Origin: Brevibacterium aurantiacum
GTDB lineage: Bacteria > Actinomycetota > Actinomycetes > Actinomycetales > Brevibacteriaceae
Assembly: GCF_007558825.1 (NCBI RefSeq)
Contig: NZ_VLTK01000001.1
Coordinates: 483,792-547,791, forward strand
DNA length: 64,000 nt
Direction of reading: 5' to 3'
In this document: positions 1-9,620 of the stretch, piece after piece
Layout: every line of letters starts with the position of its first letter
Position numbering within the stretch: position 1 is the stretch's first letter
Made by a program: the position numbers and the translations under genes
Notes under the pieces: model-generated
Databases searched by the model: none
Told to the model about the DNA's origin: nothing
The model's input: only the letters and a program-made list of their open reading frames with translations

Positions 1-693
1 ATCTCTCCGGAGACGGCAGAGCGGATCCTCGGCGCCGCCGTCAAAGAGTTCGCCGAGCACGGATTCACGAAGACGACGATCCGCGGCATCGCCTCGTCGG
101 CGGGAGTCTCCCCGGGACTCGTCATCCATCATTTCGGTTCGAAGGAAGGTCTGCGCACGGCCTGCGATGACCACGTCTTCTCCGCGATAGCCGAGGCGAA
201 AGCGAAGAATGCCGAATACGCCGTCCACGCCATGCAGATGATCTTCGACGACCCGGACATGAGCACGAAGATCGACTACCTCATGAAGTCCCTGCTCGAT
301 CCCAGCGAGCACGGCCAGCGCTACTTCGAGCACTATGTCGACCTGGTCGAGGACTACATCTCCCACGGCTTCGCAGGGTACGCCTTCCGCCAGAGCGACG
401 ACCCGCGTGGCCAGGCGGCGACGATCGCGACCCTCGCGCTCTCCCCGTCAATACTCGCTCAGCGGCTGCAGACTTCCCTGGGCACGAACAGTACGGCTGA
501 GACGATGACTCGCCTCGCGCCGCATCTCCTCGACCTCTATCTCAACGGCATCCTCTCAGCGACGCCCGAGGGTCAGCCCGATCCGTCGCAACCCGATCGT
601 GCAGACACCGGACCTGTTTCCGACGTTGCCCGGCCTGATCGTGCAGACACAGATTCCGACCCCACCGACCCATTGGGAGGCGATCAATCATGA
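1..693 (+). CDS. TetR-family transcriptional regulator (5' end outside window)
   Basis: Reading frame 1 is open from the first base and ends at TGA 691-693, giving 230 visible residues; the true start lies upstream. Visible residues about 5-50 form a typical TetR helix-turn-helix ([19 protein letters not shown] followed by the HHFGSKEGL recognition/helix-4 segment). The remainder is a helical ligand-binding domain ending in a Pro/Asp-rich tail with a duplicated PDRADT segment. The stop overlaps the start of the ABC ATPase by four bases (ATGA), so it is translated with the exporter it most likely controls. Such TetR-ABC pairs usually repress a drug or metabolite exporter and are released by the substrate; the ligand here is unknown. 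Confidence 0.9.
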   Translation: MSPETAERILGAAVKEFAEHGFTKTTIRGIASSAGVSPGLVIHHFGSKEGLRTACDDHVFSAIAEAKAKNAEYAVHAMQMIFDDPDMSTKIDYLMKSLLDPSEHGQRYFEHYVDLVEDYISHGFAGYAFRQSDDPRGQAATIATLALSPSILAQRLQTSLGTNSTAETMTRLAPHLLDLYLNGILSATPEGQPDPSQPDRADTGPVSDVARPDRADTDSDPTDPLGGDQS

Positions 694-1673
694 CCACCAC
701 GACGAGTACCCCGAAACCCACCTCGGCGACCGCCGGCCACGACACCGCAGCCATCTCCATGCAGGATGTCGTCAAGAGCTACGGACACGTACGCGCGCTC
801 GACGGGCTGACGCTGGACGTCGCCCGCGGAGAGGTCCATGGCTTCCTGGGCCCGAACGGCGCCGGAAAGTCCACGACCATCCGGATTCTGCTCGGAATCC
901 TCAAACATGATTCGGGGCGCATCAGGCTCCTCGGGGAGGATCCGTGGGCGAAGGCGGTGTCGCTGCACCGCAGACTCGCCTATGTCCCCGGTGACGTCGA
1001 ACTCTGGCCGAGCCTGACCGGCGGTGAGGCGATCGACCTGTTCGCCCGCCTGCGCGGCGGGGTCGACATCCGCAGACGCAACGAACTCATCGAGCGCTTC
1101 GACCTCGACCCACGCAAGAAGGGCCGGACGTATTCGAAGGGAAACAGGCAGAAGGTCGCACTGATCTCCGCGCTGGCCTCACATGTCGACGTTCTGCTCC
1201 TCGATGAACCGACGGCTGGCCTCGACCCACTCATGGAGGCCGTATTCCAACAGTGCATCAGAGAAGCCAAGGAGGAGGGCCGTACGGTACTGCTCTCGAG
1301 CCACATCCTGGCTCAGGTGGAGGCGCTGGCCGATCGGGTATCGATCATCAGGTCAGGACGGATCGTCGAATCCGGTGCCCTGGCCGACCTGCGCCACCTG
1401 TCGCGGACAACTGTCACCGTGCAGGTGGAGACGGACATTCCGCAGCTGGTCACCATGCTCGGAGTCCACGATCTGGTCCGGGAGGGTGCGCAGCTGCACT
1501 TCAGCGCCGACACCGCCGAACTCCCTGCCATCATGCGCGCCCTCGGCGAGCACGACATAAGGTCGCTGACAGCCACTCCCCCGACCCTCGAACAGCTGCT
1601 CCTGCGCCACTACGGCGATTCCACCGAGAGCAGCGAACCCGCTGACGGAATCCTCGCAAGGGAGGAACCATGA
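690..1673 (+). CDS. ABC transporter ATP-binding protein (ABC-2 exporter)
   Basis: A 327-residue ATPase that would energise the permease encoded next. Walker A is GPNGAGKS at residues 54-61, the signature region is YSKGNRQK at about 148-155, Walker B is VLLLDE at 168-173 and the H-loop His is residue 205, so all catalytic motifs are intact. About 100 residues beyond the ATPase core form the C-terminal domain typical of DrrA/NatA-type exporters. The ATG overlaps the TetR stop (ATGA) and the stop overlaps the permease start the same way, giving a three-gene operon. Drug or polyketide export is the common role of this family; the substrate cannot be read from sequence. Confidence 0.93.
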   Translation: MTTTTSTPKPTSATAGHDTAAISMQDVVKSYGHVRALDGLTLDVARGEVHGFLGPNGAGKSTTIRILLGILKHDSGRIRLLGEDPWAKAVSLHRRLAYVPGDVELWPSLTGGEAIDLFARLRGGVDIRRRNELIERFDLDPRKKGRTYSKGNRQKVALISALASHVDVLLLDEPTAGLDPLMEAVFQQCIREAKEEGRTVLLSSHILAQVEALADRVSIIRSGRIVESGALADLRHLSRTTVTVQVETDIPQLVTMLGVHDLVREGAQLHFSADTAELPAIMRALGEHDIRSLTATPPTLEQLLLRHYGDSTESSEPADGILAREEP

Positions 1674-3376
1674 CTCTGCTGACGAGCGCCGACGGCGCCA
1701 CCGGCCACACAGGCGAGCCGCCCCATCGCACCCATCACGGACGACACAGCGAGGATCGTGTCGGTTCACAGGTGACAGGACTGCGGACTCTGCTGCGACT
1801 CATGATCAGACGGGACCGATGGCGAGCGCCCATCTGGATCCTCAGCCTCGCCGCCCTCACCGCCTATTTCGCGAACGCGATCGCCGTGGTCATGGATGGC
1901 GACACTCTCGCATCGATGGTGGTATTCGCGAAGAATCCCGTCATGGGCCTCATCACCGACCCGGGCTATGGGATGGATGACATCACGATCCCGCGCTTCA
2001 TCGTGGGCATGTACGGGGTCTTCCTCATGCTCGGTGCCGCGCTGATGTCGATCACGACCATGACCCGCCACACTCGTGCCGAGGAGCAGACCGGTCGGGC
2101 GGAGCTGATCCGTGCGAATGTCACCGGCCGCCACACGCAGCTCCTGGCAGCACTCGCTCTCACCCTGATCATGAACCTCCTGGCAGGGGCCCTCATGTCC
2201 CTGACGTTCTTCTTCTCCGAGGCGAAGCCCGAGCCGTTCTCCTCCGCGCTCCTCTTCGGTGTCAGCATCGCCGCAGCAGGGTGCGTGTTCGCTGCGATCT
2301 CTGCAGTCACCGTGCAGCTGACCTCATTCGCCCGCGCAGCCTCGGGGATCGCCGGGGCGGTGCTGGCCGCGAGCTTCGTCGTCCGCGGACTCGGAGATAT
2401 GTCGGCAGTCGCCGGCGGCGATCTCAAGTGGCTGTCCTGGCTCTCACCCTTGGGGTGGTCGCAACAGACGGCTCCGTACACCCTCGACCGGTGGGCTCCG
2501 CTTCTGCTGTCGCTGGCAGCCGTGACCGTCCTCGTTCCCGTGAGCCTGTTCCTGCAGTCCCGCCGTGATCTGTCGGCCGGTATCTTCGCCGATCGCCTCG
2601 GTCGTGCTCACGCTTCGTCTGGACTGTCGACGAGCATCGGGCTGGCGCTGCGCCTGCAGCGGTCGAGTCTGCTCTGGTGGTCAATCGGAGTCTTCACCAT
2701 GGCTGTCGTCTTCGGCTCCTTCACCGGAGCCATGAAAGAGGGGGCAGCGGGAATGCCGCAGGAGATCCTCGATCTCATGGGCGGTTCGCGCGGGATCGTC
2801 GACGGCTACATCGGCTACATGGCCCTCTACTTCGCCATGATCGTCTCCGCCTATGCGATCATCGCCGCTTCGGGTCTGCGGGCCGAGGAATCGGGTTTCC
2901 GCACGGAACCGGTTCTCGCCACTGCTGTGGGGCGTGGCCGGTGGGTCCTGTCATGGACGCTCGTGACGCTGCTCGGCTCGCTCTGGCTCATGGTTCTGGC
3001 GGGTGCGGGCGAAGGACTGGGCGCGGCCACATCGACCGGTGACTGGTCGCTGCTGGGACCGGCAGTCCTCGGTCACCTCGCACAGACTCCCTCGATATGG
3101 GTCCTGCTCGGGCTGGCCCTCGCGCTCTACGGTTTCGCTCCGAGGCTGCAGGGATTGGTCTGGCTCGTCTTCGTCTACGGCGCAGGTATGGCCCTGTTCG
3201 GGCAGATGATGCGTCTCGACGAGGCCGTCCTCAACACCTCCGTCTTCGTCCATATCGGCCAGTACCCGGCCCAGGATCTGGCCGCCGAGGCGGTCGTGGC
3301 CCTGACCGCGGCAACCGTGGTTCTCGTCGGGTTGGGGGTGCTCGGGTTCCGGAGGCGGGACCTCATGACGGCGTGA
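1670..3376 (+). CDS. ABC-2 type exporter permease, two-lobed
   Basis: A 568-residue membrane protein starting at ATG inside the ATGA overlap with the ATPase gene. After a hydrophilic N-terminal segment of about 45 residues there are roughly twelve hydrophobic segments in two halves separated near residue 300, as in fused ABC-2 permeases annotated as polyketide-antibiotic exporters. It would form the membrane channel for the preceding ATPase. No further gene follows on this strand for about 115 bases, so the operon probably ends here. Family assignment is firm; the transported compound is unknown. Confidence 0.88.
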   Translation: MTLLTSADGATGHTGEPPHRTHHGRHSEDRVGSQVTGLRTLLRLMIRRDRWRAPIWILSLAALTAYFANAIAVVMDGDTLASMVVFAKNPVMGLITDPGYGMDDITIPRFIVGMYGVFLMLGAALMSITTMTRHTRAEEQTGRAELIRANVTGRHTQLLAALALTLIMNLLAGALMSLTFFFSEAKPEPFSSALLFGVSIAAAGCVFAAISAVTVQLTSFARAASGIAGAVLAASFVVRGLGDMSAVAGGDLKWLSWLSPLGWSQQTAPYTLDRWAPLLLSLAAVTVLVPVSLFLQSRRDLSAGIFADRLGRAHASSGLSTSIGLALRLQRSSLLWWSIGVFTMAVVFGSFTGAMKEGAAGMPQEILDLMGGSRGIVDGYIGYMALYFAMIVSAYAIIAASGLRAEESGFRTEPVLATAVGRGRWVLSWTLVTLLGSLWLMVLAGAGEGLGAATSTGDWSLLGPAVLGHLAQTPSIWVLLGLALALYGFAPRLQGLVWLVFVYGAGMALFGQMMRLDEAVLNTSVFVHIGQYPAQDLAAEAVVALTAATVVLVGLGVLGFRRRDLMTA

Positions 3377-3426
3377 CGACCGGGCCGAAGGGCAGAGACG
3401 AGCCCAAGCGAGATGAATTCGTCACC

Positions 3427-3454
3427 TTCAGATGACCCCGGGACGATCTATCCT
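3427..3454 (+). promoter_or_regulatory. candidate sigma70-type promoter for the oxidoreductase gene
   Basis: TTCAGA (3427-3432) and TATCCT (3449-3454) are separated by 16 bases, which would place the transcript start near 3461. This lies downstream of the longest possible ATG (3432), which argues that translation really starts at 3492. Visual match only. Confidence 0.35.
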
Positions 3455-3491
3455 GAGAACACCGTGTGCCGCTTCGACGAAAGCAATCCCA

Positions 3492-5204
3492 ATGACGAGA
3501 AACCCCTCCACACATGGCCCGGACATTGCCGTCCTCGGCTCAGGAGCATCCGGCACTCACGGGCTGCTCCGGATCCTCACCCGCCTGACCGACCGGGAGT
3601 CATCGGTCGATGACGTGATCCGCATCGCCGTGATCGATCGTGATCACCAGTTCCACTCCGGCATCCCCTACGGTCACCGTTCCGGGCGGTCCTCTCTGCT
3701 GATCTCGGCATTGGAGAGTTTCCTTCCAGACCGTGAACGCCGCGAATTCATCAGCTGGCTGGAGGACAGACGAGAGGAGATGCTCGACTGGGCCAGCGAC
3801 GGTCAAACCCCCGACTCGCCTCTGGCGGCAGCCATGGAACGCGACTGGATCCTTCGCCATGAGGATGAGGTGCGCGACGGGCGATGGGATGAGCTCTATC
3901 TTCCACGAAGACTCTACGGTCAGTATCTGTCGGAGCTTGTTGAGCACGCCGTCGAAGCAGCCCGGGGACTCGTCGAGGTCGACTTCGTCCATGCCGATGT
4001 CAATGAGGTCATAGGCGACGGCGGTGGCGGGGTCCACCTGCGCGAACGCGGCAGCGATGGTCGGGTGCAGTTCGAGCTCCACGCGCATTCCGTGCTGTTG
4101 GCCATCGGTTCACCCCCGGTACGAGATCTCGACGTTTCCAGTGCCCCGATTCTCGCCGGACCGAACACAGGTGCTGCCGGGCAGTCGAGCATCGACGACC
4201 TTCTCGGGATGGGGCTGGTCACCGACATCCACACTCCCGAGATCGAGCACGTGATCGAGAAGATCACGGTGCGTCTCGAGTCCCTGCCAGTCGAGAAGCG
4301 GACGATTCTGCTGATCGGCGGGAACGCCGATGCTCTTGAGTTCCTGCTCGCATCACACAGGCTCAGGCAGGACACCGGCACCCGACTCTTCGTCCTCTCC
4401 TCGCGGGGTCGTCCTCACTATTGGCACCATGACCGTCAAGGCGAGCGGGCCTCGACGCCGATCCTCGACCGACTGTTCGAGACCGCCGAGGCTGGAGCTC
4501 CTCTGCGCGCTCGAGACCTGCATGAAGCAGTGCGCGCTGAACTCACAGCGGCGCTGACCCACGGAAACGTCAACTCGACAATCGCGGCACTCATCGCTGC
4601 AGTCGGTTCATCCCTGCGATATATGAACGATTTCGAGCTGTACTCGATGGCCACCGACCACGGAGTCGCCATCTCCGATCTGCTGCGCCGCGCAGGCGGC
4701 GACTCTCTCGATTTCCTCACCGACGGCATCGCGGACGGCACCATCACCTGCATACCCGGACGGTTCCGCGAAGCACATGTTCGCGAGGACATGCTGTTCG
4801 CCACCGTGGATCAGCTTCCGGGTGTGACGCCGGCCTCAGGCACAGTCACCTCACACGACGAGGCTTCGGGCGGCCCGGGCCGTGGATACGCTGTGATCGT
4901 CAATGGGACCGGTTTCGAGCGGGTGACAGACACCCGCTCCCCGCTGCTGCGGCAGATGCTCGGCTCGGGCACCGTCCGTGCTTCAGCATCGAGGACCGGA
5001 CTTGCCCTGAATGAGAAGTTCCAAGCGGCGCCGGGCATCTTCGTCCTCGGACCGCTGATCGCCGGGCACCATGGCGGTGGCTCCGCCTATTGGCATATCG
5101 AGAGCGTGGCCCGGATCATCCAGCTCGCGGACGCAGTCGCCGAGCGCCTCGTCACTGAAGCCATCAGCAAACGCTCGATCAGACAGGGACTGCTCACTCC
5201 CTGA
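3492..5204 (+). CDS. FAD/NAD(P)-binding oxidoreductase
   Basis: A 570-residue protein (590 if ATG 3432 is used). The N-terminus carries a Rossmann dinucleotide-binding motif, AVLGSGASGTHGL, directly after the chosen start, and a second glycine-rich stretch LLIGGNADALEF lies near residue 280. The C-terminal part reads VIVNGTGFERV and GIFVLGPLIAGHHGGG, typical of FAD-dependent proteins of the FAD_NAD_binding (PF13454) group. I prefer 3492 because the domain begins at once and a possible promoter overlaps the longer N-terminus. It stands alone on this strand and converges with the LuxR-type gene; a short inverted repeat (CAGGGA/TCCCTG, 5184-5203) spans its stop. Substrate unknown. Confidence 0.8.
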   Translation: MTRNPSTHGPDIAVLGSGASGTHGLLRILTRLTDRESSVDDVIRIAVIDRDHQFHSGIPYGHRSGRSSLLISALESFLPDRERREFISWLEDRREEMLDWASDGQTPDSPLAAAMERDWILRHEDEVRDGRWDELYLPRRLYGQYLSELVEHAVEAARGLVEVDFVHADVNEVIGDGGGGVHLRERGSDGRVQFELHAHSVLLAIGSPPVRDLDVSSAPILAGPNTGAAGQSSIDDLLGMGLVTDIHTPEIEHVIEKITVRLESLPVEKRTILLIGGNADALEFLLASHRLRQDTGTRLFVLSSRGRPHYWHHDRQGERASTPILDRLFETAEAGAPLRARDLHEAVRAELTAALTHGNVNSTIAALIAAVGSSLRYMNDFELYSMATDHGVAISDLLRRAGGDSLDFLTDGIADGTITCIPGRFREAHVREDMLFATVDQLPGVTPASGTVTSHDEASGGPGRGYAVIVNGTGFERVTDTRSPLLRQMLGSGTVRASASRTGLALNEKFQAAPGIFVLGPLIAGHHGGGSAYWHIESVARIIQLADAVAERLVTEAISKRSIRQGLLTP

Positions 5205-5224
5205 CGCCGTGCCCTCTCCAGTGC

Positions 5225-7483
5225 TCAGACGTCTATGTCGCCGAGGTAGCCCAGCACCCGAGCGCGTGTGACTGCTGCTTCCCGTCCGCTGACTCCAAGC
5301 TTCCGGTAGAGCGAGGAGAGATTGTTCTTCACCGTCCCCTGAACCAGCAGCAGGTCGTGGGCCATCTCGGCGACGCTGGCCCCCTGGTCGAGCTTTTCGA
5401 GCAGAGTCATCTCTCTGCGTCCGAGCATCGGGAAGTCGACCAGCCCGACTACGGCCTCACCGAGACTGCTGAGCTTCTCCATACAGACGGCGAGGGAATC
5501 GCTGTTGAAGGTGCGGCGGCTCACTGAATGGGCCAACGGGGCGAGAACCTCTGTGATCTTCTGCCAGATCGGTTCCTCGGCACTCATCCGCATAAGCTCC
5601 TGGCGCTCGCGCAAAGGCAGCTGCACGATCGGCAGCACAGTGCCCACCAGGGCGGAGAGCTCCAACAGCTCCACAAACGCCAGGTGTGCCGCCTCCCGAT
5701 CACCGATGCGCAGCAGCGCCGCAGCTTTGATCCCCGTCAGTTCGGCTCGGTTACGGGTGTCGACGTGGTTCTCGTAGTACTGTGCCTCCGCAATGCGGAC
5801 CGCGGCTTCATTACGCCCGGCCACCAGCTCACTGCGTGCGAACAGCACCTGGCTGACCCCCAAGATGCCGGGCAGCTTCTCCAACAGGATTTCGGCCCGA
5901 TGCAGCTGACCGAGGCTGATGAGCATACCGATGCGCGAGGCCTTGAGCATCTCGGCTGCTCCGCCTGTCGCGCAGACTCCATGAGCGTGCATGTCGATGG
6001 ACTCCTCTGACCGCAGCAGAGTCGACCGTGAGCGCGCCACCAGCTGCGAGAGCATCCTTTCGATGATCGGCATGTGAAACCACAGGTCGCCCATCTCCGC
6101 GTAGTCGCGCATCCGGCGCACCGTTTCCTCTGCCGCACCCAGATCCAGCTTATCGAGGCTGCGATAGGCCTCAACGATGAGAGCAGCGGGCCGGAAGGTC
6201 TGTTCCTGCACGTACGGTGGAGCGTCGAGACGAGCGAATTCGACGATCTCTGTGTCGGCACGTTCATGGTCACCGGCAAGGTAGGAGGCCAGAGCCGTCC
6301 AGGCCGTGACGGCGGGAGAGAGGAAGTCACCGACCACACTGTCCTCCTTCACCTCGTCCTCGATCGACCTCAGCAGAGCCAGAGCACGCCCCGGCGCACA
6401 GGCGAGCACGCTGTGGATCGATGCATGCAGGCGAACGATTCGGCGCGGACGTCGTGCCGCTCCGCCGGCGACCCAAGTTGCGCCCGCCTCGGCCGCGGCA
6501 TGATGCGCACCGGCAGCTCCAAGGCGGGCCATCTCACCCATAACTGCGTGGAAATGGGATGGTGCCCCTGCATCTCCGAGCAGCACTCGCGCCGCGAACT
6601 GACCGACCGAATTGCCTTCTGCCTCCAGGTCACTGAGCAGCGCTCCAGGTGCTGTCAGACGAGCGACGTGCTCGCGAACAAGCTGGCTCGAGGGAACCTC
6701 TGATCCGGCATCGAGCAGCGCTTCCTGCACCATGGTGGCCACCGTGGTGACCGCTCTCAACTCCGGGACGGCACGCAGCGCCGTCGCTGGCAGTTGGGCG
6801 AATGCCGCCAAGCTGGATCGATGGTGGCGATAGAAGAGCGGATATCCGCAGGCGAGGAAGATGCGGTCGAGCAGTTCCCAGGCGCGTACTCTCCGCGCCA
6901 GCACGACGGCGTTGTCCACCAGCAGAGAGTCGGGAGAGTTGGCCAATTCGAGCTGCGCGGTGAACGCTTCCGCCAATGACCTCTCGACTGTCGCAGAGAC
7001 ACCTTCCACCGCCTCCTCGATCAGACTCTTCCGGGCCCACGCCGCGATCAGCAGGGGCACGAACCAGTGAGTCTCCCCTGATCCGGCCGTCACTGCGCCG
7101 GACATCTGCAGGCGCAGCAGCACGGTCGGAACATCAGCCCAGGCAGGATCCGTCCAGGCCTCGGCCGACACTTCGAATGCGACCCGGGCGACGCCTTCGT
7201 CGAATCCGTCGAGAAGAGAGAGCACCTCGAGCGCATGCTGGTCAGACGTCGAGAGCGGAAGCGAGAAGTCATCTGTCTGCGAGACGACGAAATCCGCCAG
7301 CCCGGCCGATCCCAGCAGCTCGTCCAGATTCCGCCCAGTGGTCTGAGCTGCCGACACGGCGACAACGGCAAATGACTCCCAACCTCCGCTGGCGGTGTGG
7401 ATGATCTGCGCCGCGTCTTCATCGAGATTGAATTTTGCCTGCAGCTGGGCAGCTGTGAGCTTCTTCGCAGCCTGGTCGATCAT
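5225..7483 (-). CDS. LuxR-type regulator lacking an NTPase domain
   Basis: A 752-residue protein ending in a LuxR/GerE helix-turn-helix (MTLLEKLDQGASVAEMAHDL, then VQGTVKNNLSSLYRKLGVSG). The N-terminus has no P-loop. It starts at what resembles the segment after the NTPase of MalT-type STAND proteins (an ASGGWESFAVVA stretch near residue 31 looks like the MalT A-x-x-GW region) and continues as a long helical, TPR-like domain. It is the last gene of the leftward dehydratase-aminotransferase-LCP operon, with ATG overlapping the LCP stop (ATGA). Control of the polysaccharide genes by a signal sensed in the helical region is inference. Confidence 0.82.
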   Translation of the reverse strand: MIDQAAKKLTAAQLQAKFNLDEDAAQIIHTASGGWESFAVVAVSAAQTTGRNLDELLGSAGLADFVVSQTDDFSLPLSTSDQHALEVLSLLDGFDEGVARVAFEVSAEAWTDPAWADVPTVLLRLQMSGAVTAGSGETHWFVPLLIAAWARKSLIEEAVEGVSATVERSLAEAFTAQLELANSPDSLLVDNAVVLARRVRAWELLDRIFLACGYPLFYRHHRSSLAAFAQLPATALRAVPELRAVTTVATMVQEALLDAGSEVPSSQLVREHVARLTAPGALLSDLEAEGNSVGQFAARVLLGDAGAPSHFHAVMGEMARLGAAGAHHAAAEAGATWVAGGAARRPRRIVRLHASIHSVLACAPGRALALLRSIEDEVKEDSVVGDFLSPAVTAWTALASYLAGDHERADTEIVEFARLDAPPYVQEQTFRPAALIVEAYRSLDKLDLGAAEETVRRMRDYAEMGDLWFHMPIIERMLSQLVARSRSTLLRSEESIDMHAHGVCATGGAAEMLKASRIGMLISLGQLHRAEILLEKLPGILGVSQVLFARSELVAGRNEAAVRIAEAQYYENHVDTRNRAELTGIKAAALLRIGDREAAHLAFVELLELSALVGTVLPIVQLPLRERQELMRMSAEEPIWQKITEVLAPLAHSVSRRTFNSDSLAVCMEKLSSLGEAVVGLVDFPMLGRREMTLLEKLDQGASVAEMAHDLLLVQGTVKNNLSSLYRKLGVSGREAAVTRARVLGYLGDIDV

Positions 7484-8490
7484 CTGCGGCTGTCTTCCGC
7501 TTCGAAGCCGTAATCGGAGACGGTGTCATCGGCGATCGCCTGCTTCAGCTTCTCGAGACCGCCGTGATCGGCGGTCAGTCGCGCTCCATCGTCGTCAGGG
7601 ACGATCGGGACCTCTGTCGGAGCGGTGACGAAGTCGAAATCGTCCTCGCTGATCCCCTCGAGCTGGGATACCAGTTTGACCAGCGTGCTGGCATTGAGTC
7701 CGGAGTCCACGGTGAGTGACGGGCTGAGTACTCGGACCAGTTCAGACATCTTCAGCGGGTTGAACTCATAGTCCGCAGACAACAGCTGAGTACCGACTGC
7801 ACGGATGAATTCCTGTTGATTGTGGATTCGCTGCAGGTCTCCGTTCGGGAATGCTGTGCGTTCGGATACGAAGGCGAGCGCAGCTGCGCCGTCAAGCGTG
7901 TTGGAACCGACCTTGAACTCATGGTCTCCGGATTCGAAGGCCGTCGACGACTCGACCTCCACCCCTCCGACGAGGTCGGTCAGATCGCTGAGACCAGCGA
8001 GATCGATGACCGCAACATGGTCGATGGTGATGGCAAGGAACTCGGATACCGTCTGCACGGCCAGCGGCAGACCCCCGATTTCAGCAGAGGATTCGACCGT
8101 GCCCTGCCCGTGTCCTGGTACCGGCACCCAGGTGTCATTCGGGATGGAGATGAGCTGGACCCCACTGCGGTCGGCGGGAATATGGGCGACCATGATCATG
8201 TCCGTTGGGAATCCAGTGGAGGCCGAGGAGTCAGTGGAGGCTGTGGAGTCCGGGGCAGATTCCGGAGCGTTGGTGCCGAGGAGGAGAATGTCGGTCGCCG
8301 CCGGCCCAGCGCTCTTATCCTGCTGCTTCGATGACTGCAGCTGCTTCGCCAGAGCAGGGTCGTCCGACTTCGCCGTCCCCGCGTCCCATGACAGCCCCAA
8401 GTATCCTGTGTACACGCCGGCACCCGCGCCGAGGAGGAGGAGGGCGACGACCGTGAGGCCCGCCACGATGATGATCCTCTGCTGCTTCAT
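7480..8490 (-). CDS. LytR-CpsA-Psr (LCP) family cell-wall glycopolymer ligase
   Basis: A 336-residue protein with one N-terminal transmembrane helix (about residues 7-28) and an extracytoplasmic LCP domain. Family hallmarks are DILLLGTNAP, then TDMIMVAHIPADRSGVQLIS and IPNDTWVPVPGHG, and near residue 215 an Arg-rich segment DLQRIHNQQEFIRA. LCP enzymes transfer lipid-linked polysaccharide or teichoic acid to peptidoglycan or other acceptors outside the membrane. The gene overlaps its neighbours by four bases on both sides and would attach the polymer made by this locus. The usual R-S-D-T motif reads F-P-T-D-M here, a mild departure. Confidence 0.88.
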   Translation of the reverse strand: MKQQRIIIVAGLTVVALLLLGAGAGVYTGYLGLSWDAGTAKSDDPALAKQLQSSKQQDKSAGPAATDILLLGTNAPESAPDSTASTDSSASTGFPTDMIMVAHIPADRSGVQLISIPNDTWVPVPGHGQGTVESSAEIGGLPLAVQTVSEFLAITIDHVAVIDLAGLSDLTDLVGGVEVESSTAFESGDHEFKVGSNTLDGAAALAFVSERTAFPNGDLQRIHNQQEFIRAVGTQLLSADYEFNPLKMSELVRVLSPSLTVDSGLNASTLVKLVSQLEGISEDDFDFVTAPTEVPIVPDDDGARLTADHGGLEKLKQAIADDTVSDYGFEAEDSRR

Positions 8491-9620
8491 ACTCCGACCG
8501 CCTCATCGATGAGGGCTGCGATCTCCGCAACCACTTGGCTCCGGTCCTCCGGAGGAAGATCCGTACTGGACGGCAATGCAAGCCCAGTCCGGAACAGCTC
8601 CTCTGCGCGCCCTGTGATGTAACGCCGGTCGCAGCCTTTGTGGACGGGCTGCAGGTGCATCGGCTTGAACACGGGTCGAGTCTCGACTCCGCGGCGCAGC
8701 AGGGAATCGCTCAGCGACCAGGCATCGGTGCCGGATTCGGTCCCGACGATGAGCACGCTCATCCAACAGTTGCCGTCGGCGGCGTCAAGGACTCGCATCC
8801 CTCTGACTCCAGTCAGGGCCTCGTCATAAGCCCGGTAGTGGGAGCGTTTGATCGCCAGGATCTCCTCGAGCCTCTCGAGCTGGGCCAGACCGAGTGCTGC
8901 GAGAAGGTTGGACAATCGGTAGTTGTACCCCACCTCGGTGTGTTCATAGTGCACCACCGGCTGCCGCGCTTGGGTCGAGAGGTAGCGGACCCGTTCCGCA
9001 GTTTCAGGATCAGAGCAGAGGACTGCACCGCCCGAGGAGGTGGTGATGATCTTATTGCCGTTGAACGACAGTGCGGCAACCTCACCGAACGATCCGGCCG
9101 GAGCCCCACCGAGACTGGCACCCAACGACTCCGCGGCGTCGGATATGACGACGGCACCATTGGCTGCCGCGATCTGCCCGATTCGCGGGTAGTCCGCAGG
9201 ACGACCATAGAGATCGACGGGCATCACCGCGCGGATCGGACGCCTTGTGGCGAGGGAGTCGACACAGGCGGCCTCGAGTGCTTCGACCTCCATCAGACCT
9301 GCTTCGTCGCAGTCGATGAACACCGGTTCGGCGCCGATGTAGTGGAGGGCATTGACGGTCGCGGCAAAGGTGAGCGTCGACACCGCCACGCGGTCTCCGC
9401 GACCGATCCCCTGCGCCAGCAGAGCCAGATGCAGCGCCGCGGTTCCAGAACTCACTGCCACTGCATGGGTGCGGCCCGTGACGGTGGCCAAACGCGATTC
9501 GAACTCATCGAGCTGAGGCCCGGCTGGAGCCACCCAGCCGGATCGCAGCGCGGCGACTACCGCTCTTTCTTCCTTCGCCCCCACTGATGGAAGGCACAGG
9601 GGAATACGCATCGCCATCAT
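8487..9620 (-). CDS. DegT/DnrJ/EryC1-family aminotransferase, PglE-like
   Basis: A 377-residue PLP-dependent sugar aminotransferase. The PLP lysine is K190 in SFNGNKIITT, a context shared with the PglE/bacillosamine aminotransferases; VSSGTAALHLAL (about 57-68) and DAAESLGA (about 161-168) are the cofactor-binding segments. I start at ATG 9620, which overlaps the dehydratase stop as ATGA; a longer frame reaches 9830, but those codons lie inside the upstream gene and show no protein-like sequence. With the dehydratase it should convert UDP-GlcNAc to a UDP-4-amino-sugar for the initiating residue. The exact product is inference. Confidence 0.9.
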   Translation of the reverse strand: MMAMRIPLCLPSVGAKEERAVVAALRSGWVAPAGPQLDEFESRLATVTGRTHAVAVSSGTAALHLALLAQGIGRGDRVAVSTLTFAATVNALHYIGAEPVFIDCDEAGLMEVEALEAACVDSLATRRPIRAVMPVDLYGRPADYPRIGQIAAANGAVVISDAAESLGASLGGAPAGSFGEVAALSFNGNKIITTSSGGAVLCSDPETAERVRYLSTQARQPVVHYEHTEVGYNYRLSNLLAALGLAQLERLEEILAIKRSHYRAYDEALTGVRGMRVLDAADGNCWMSVLIVGTESGTDAWSLSDSLLRRGVETRPVFKPMHLQPVHKGCDRRYITGRAEELFRTGLALPSSTDLPPEDRSQVVAEIAALIDEAVGV

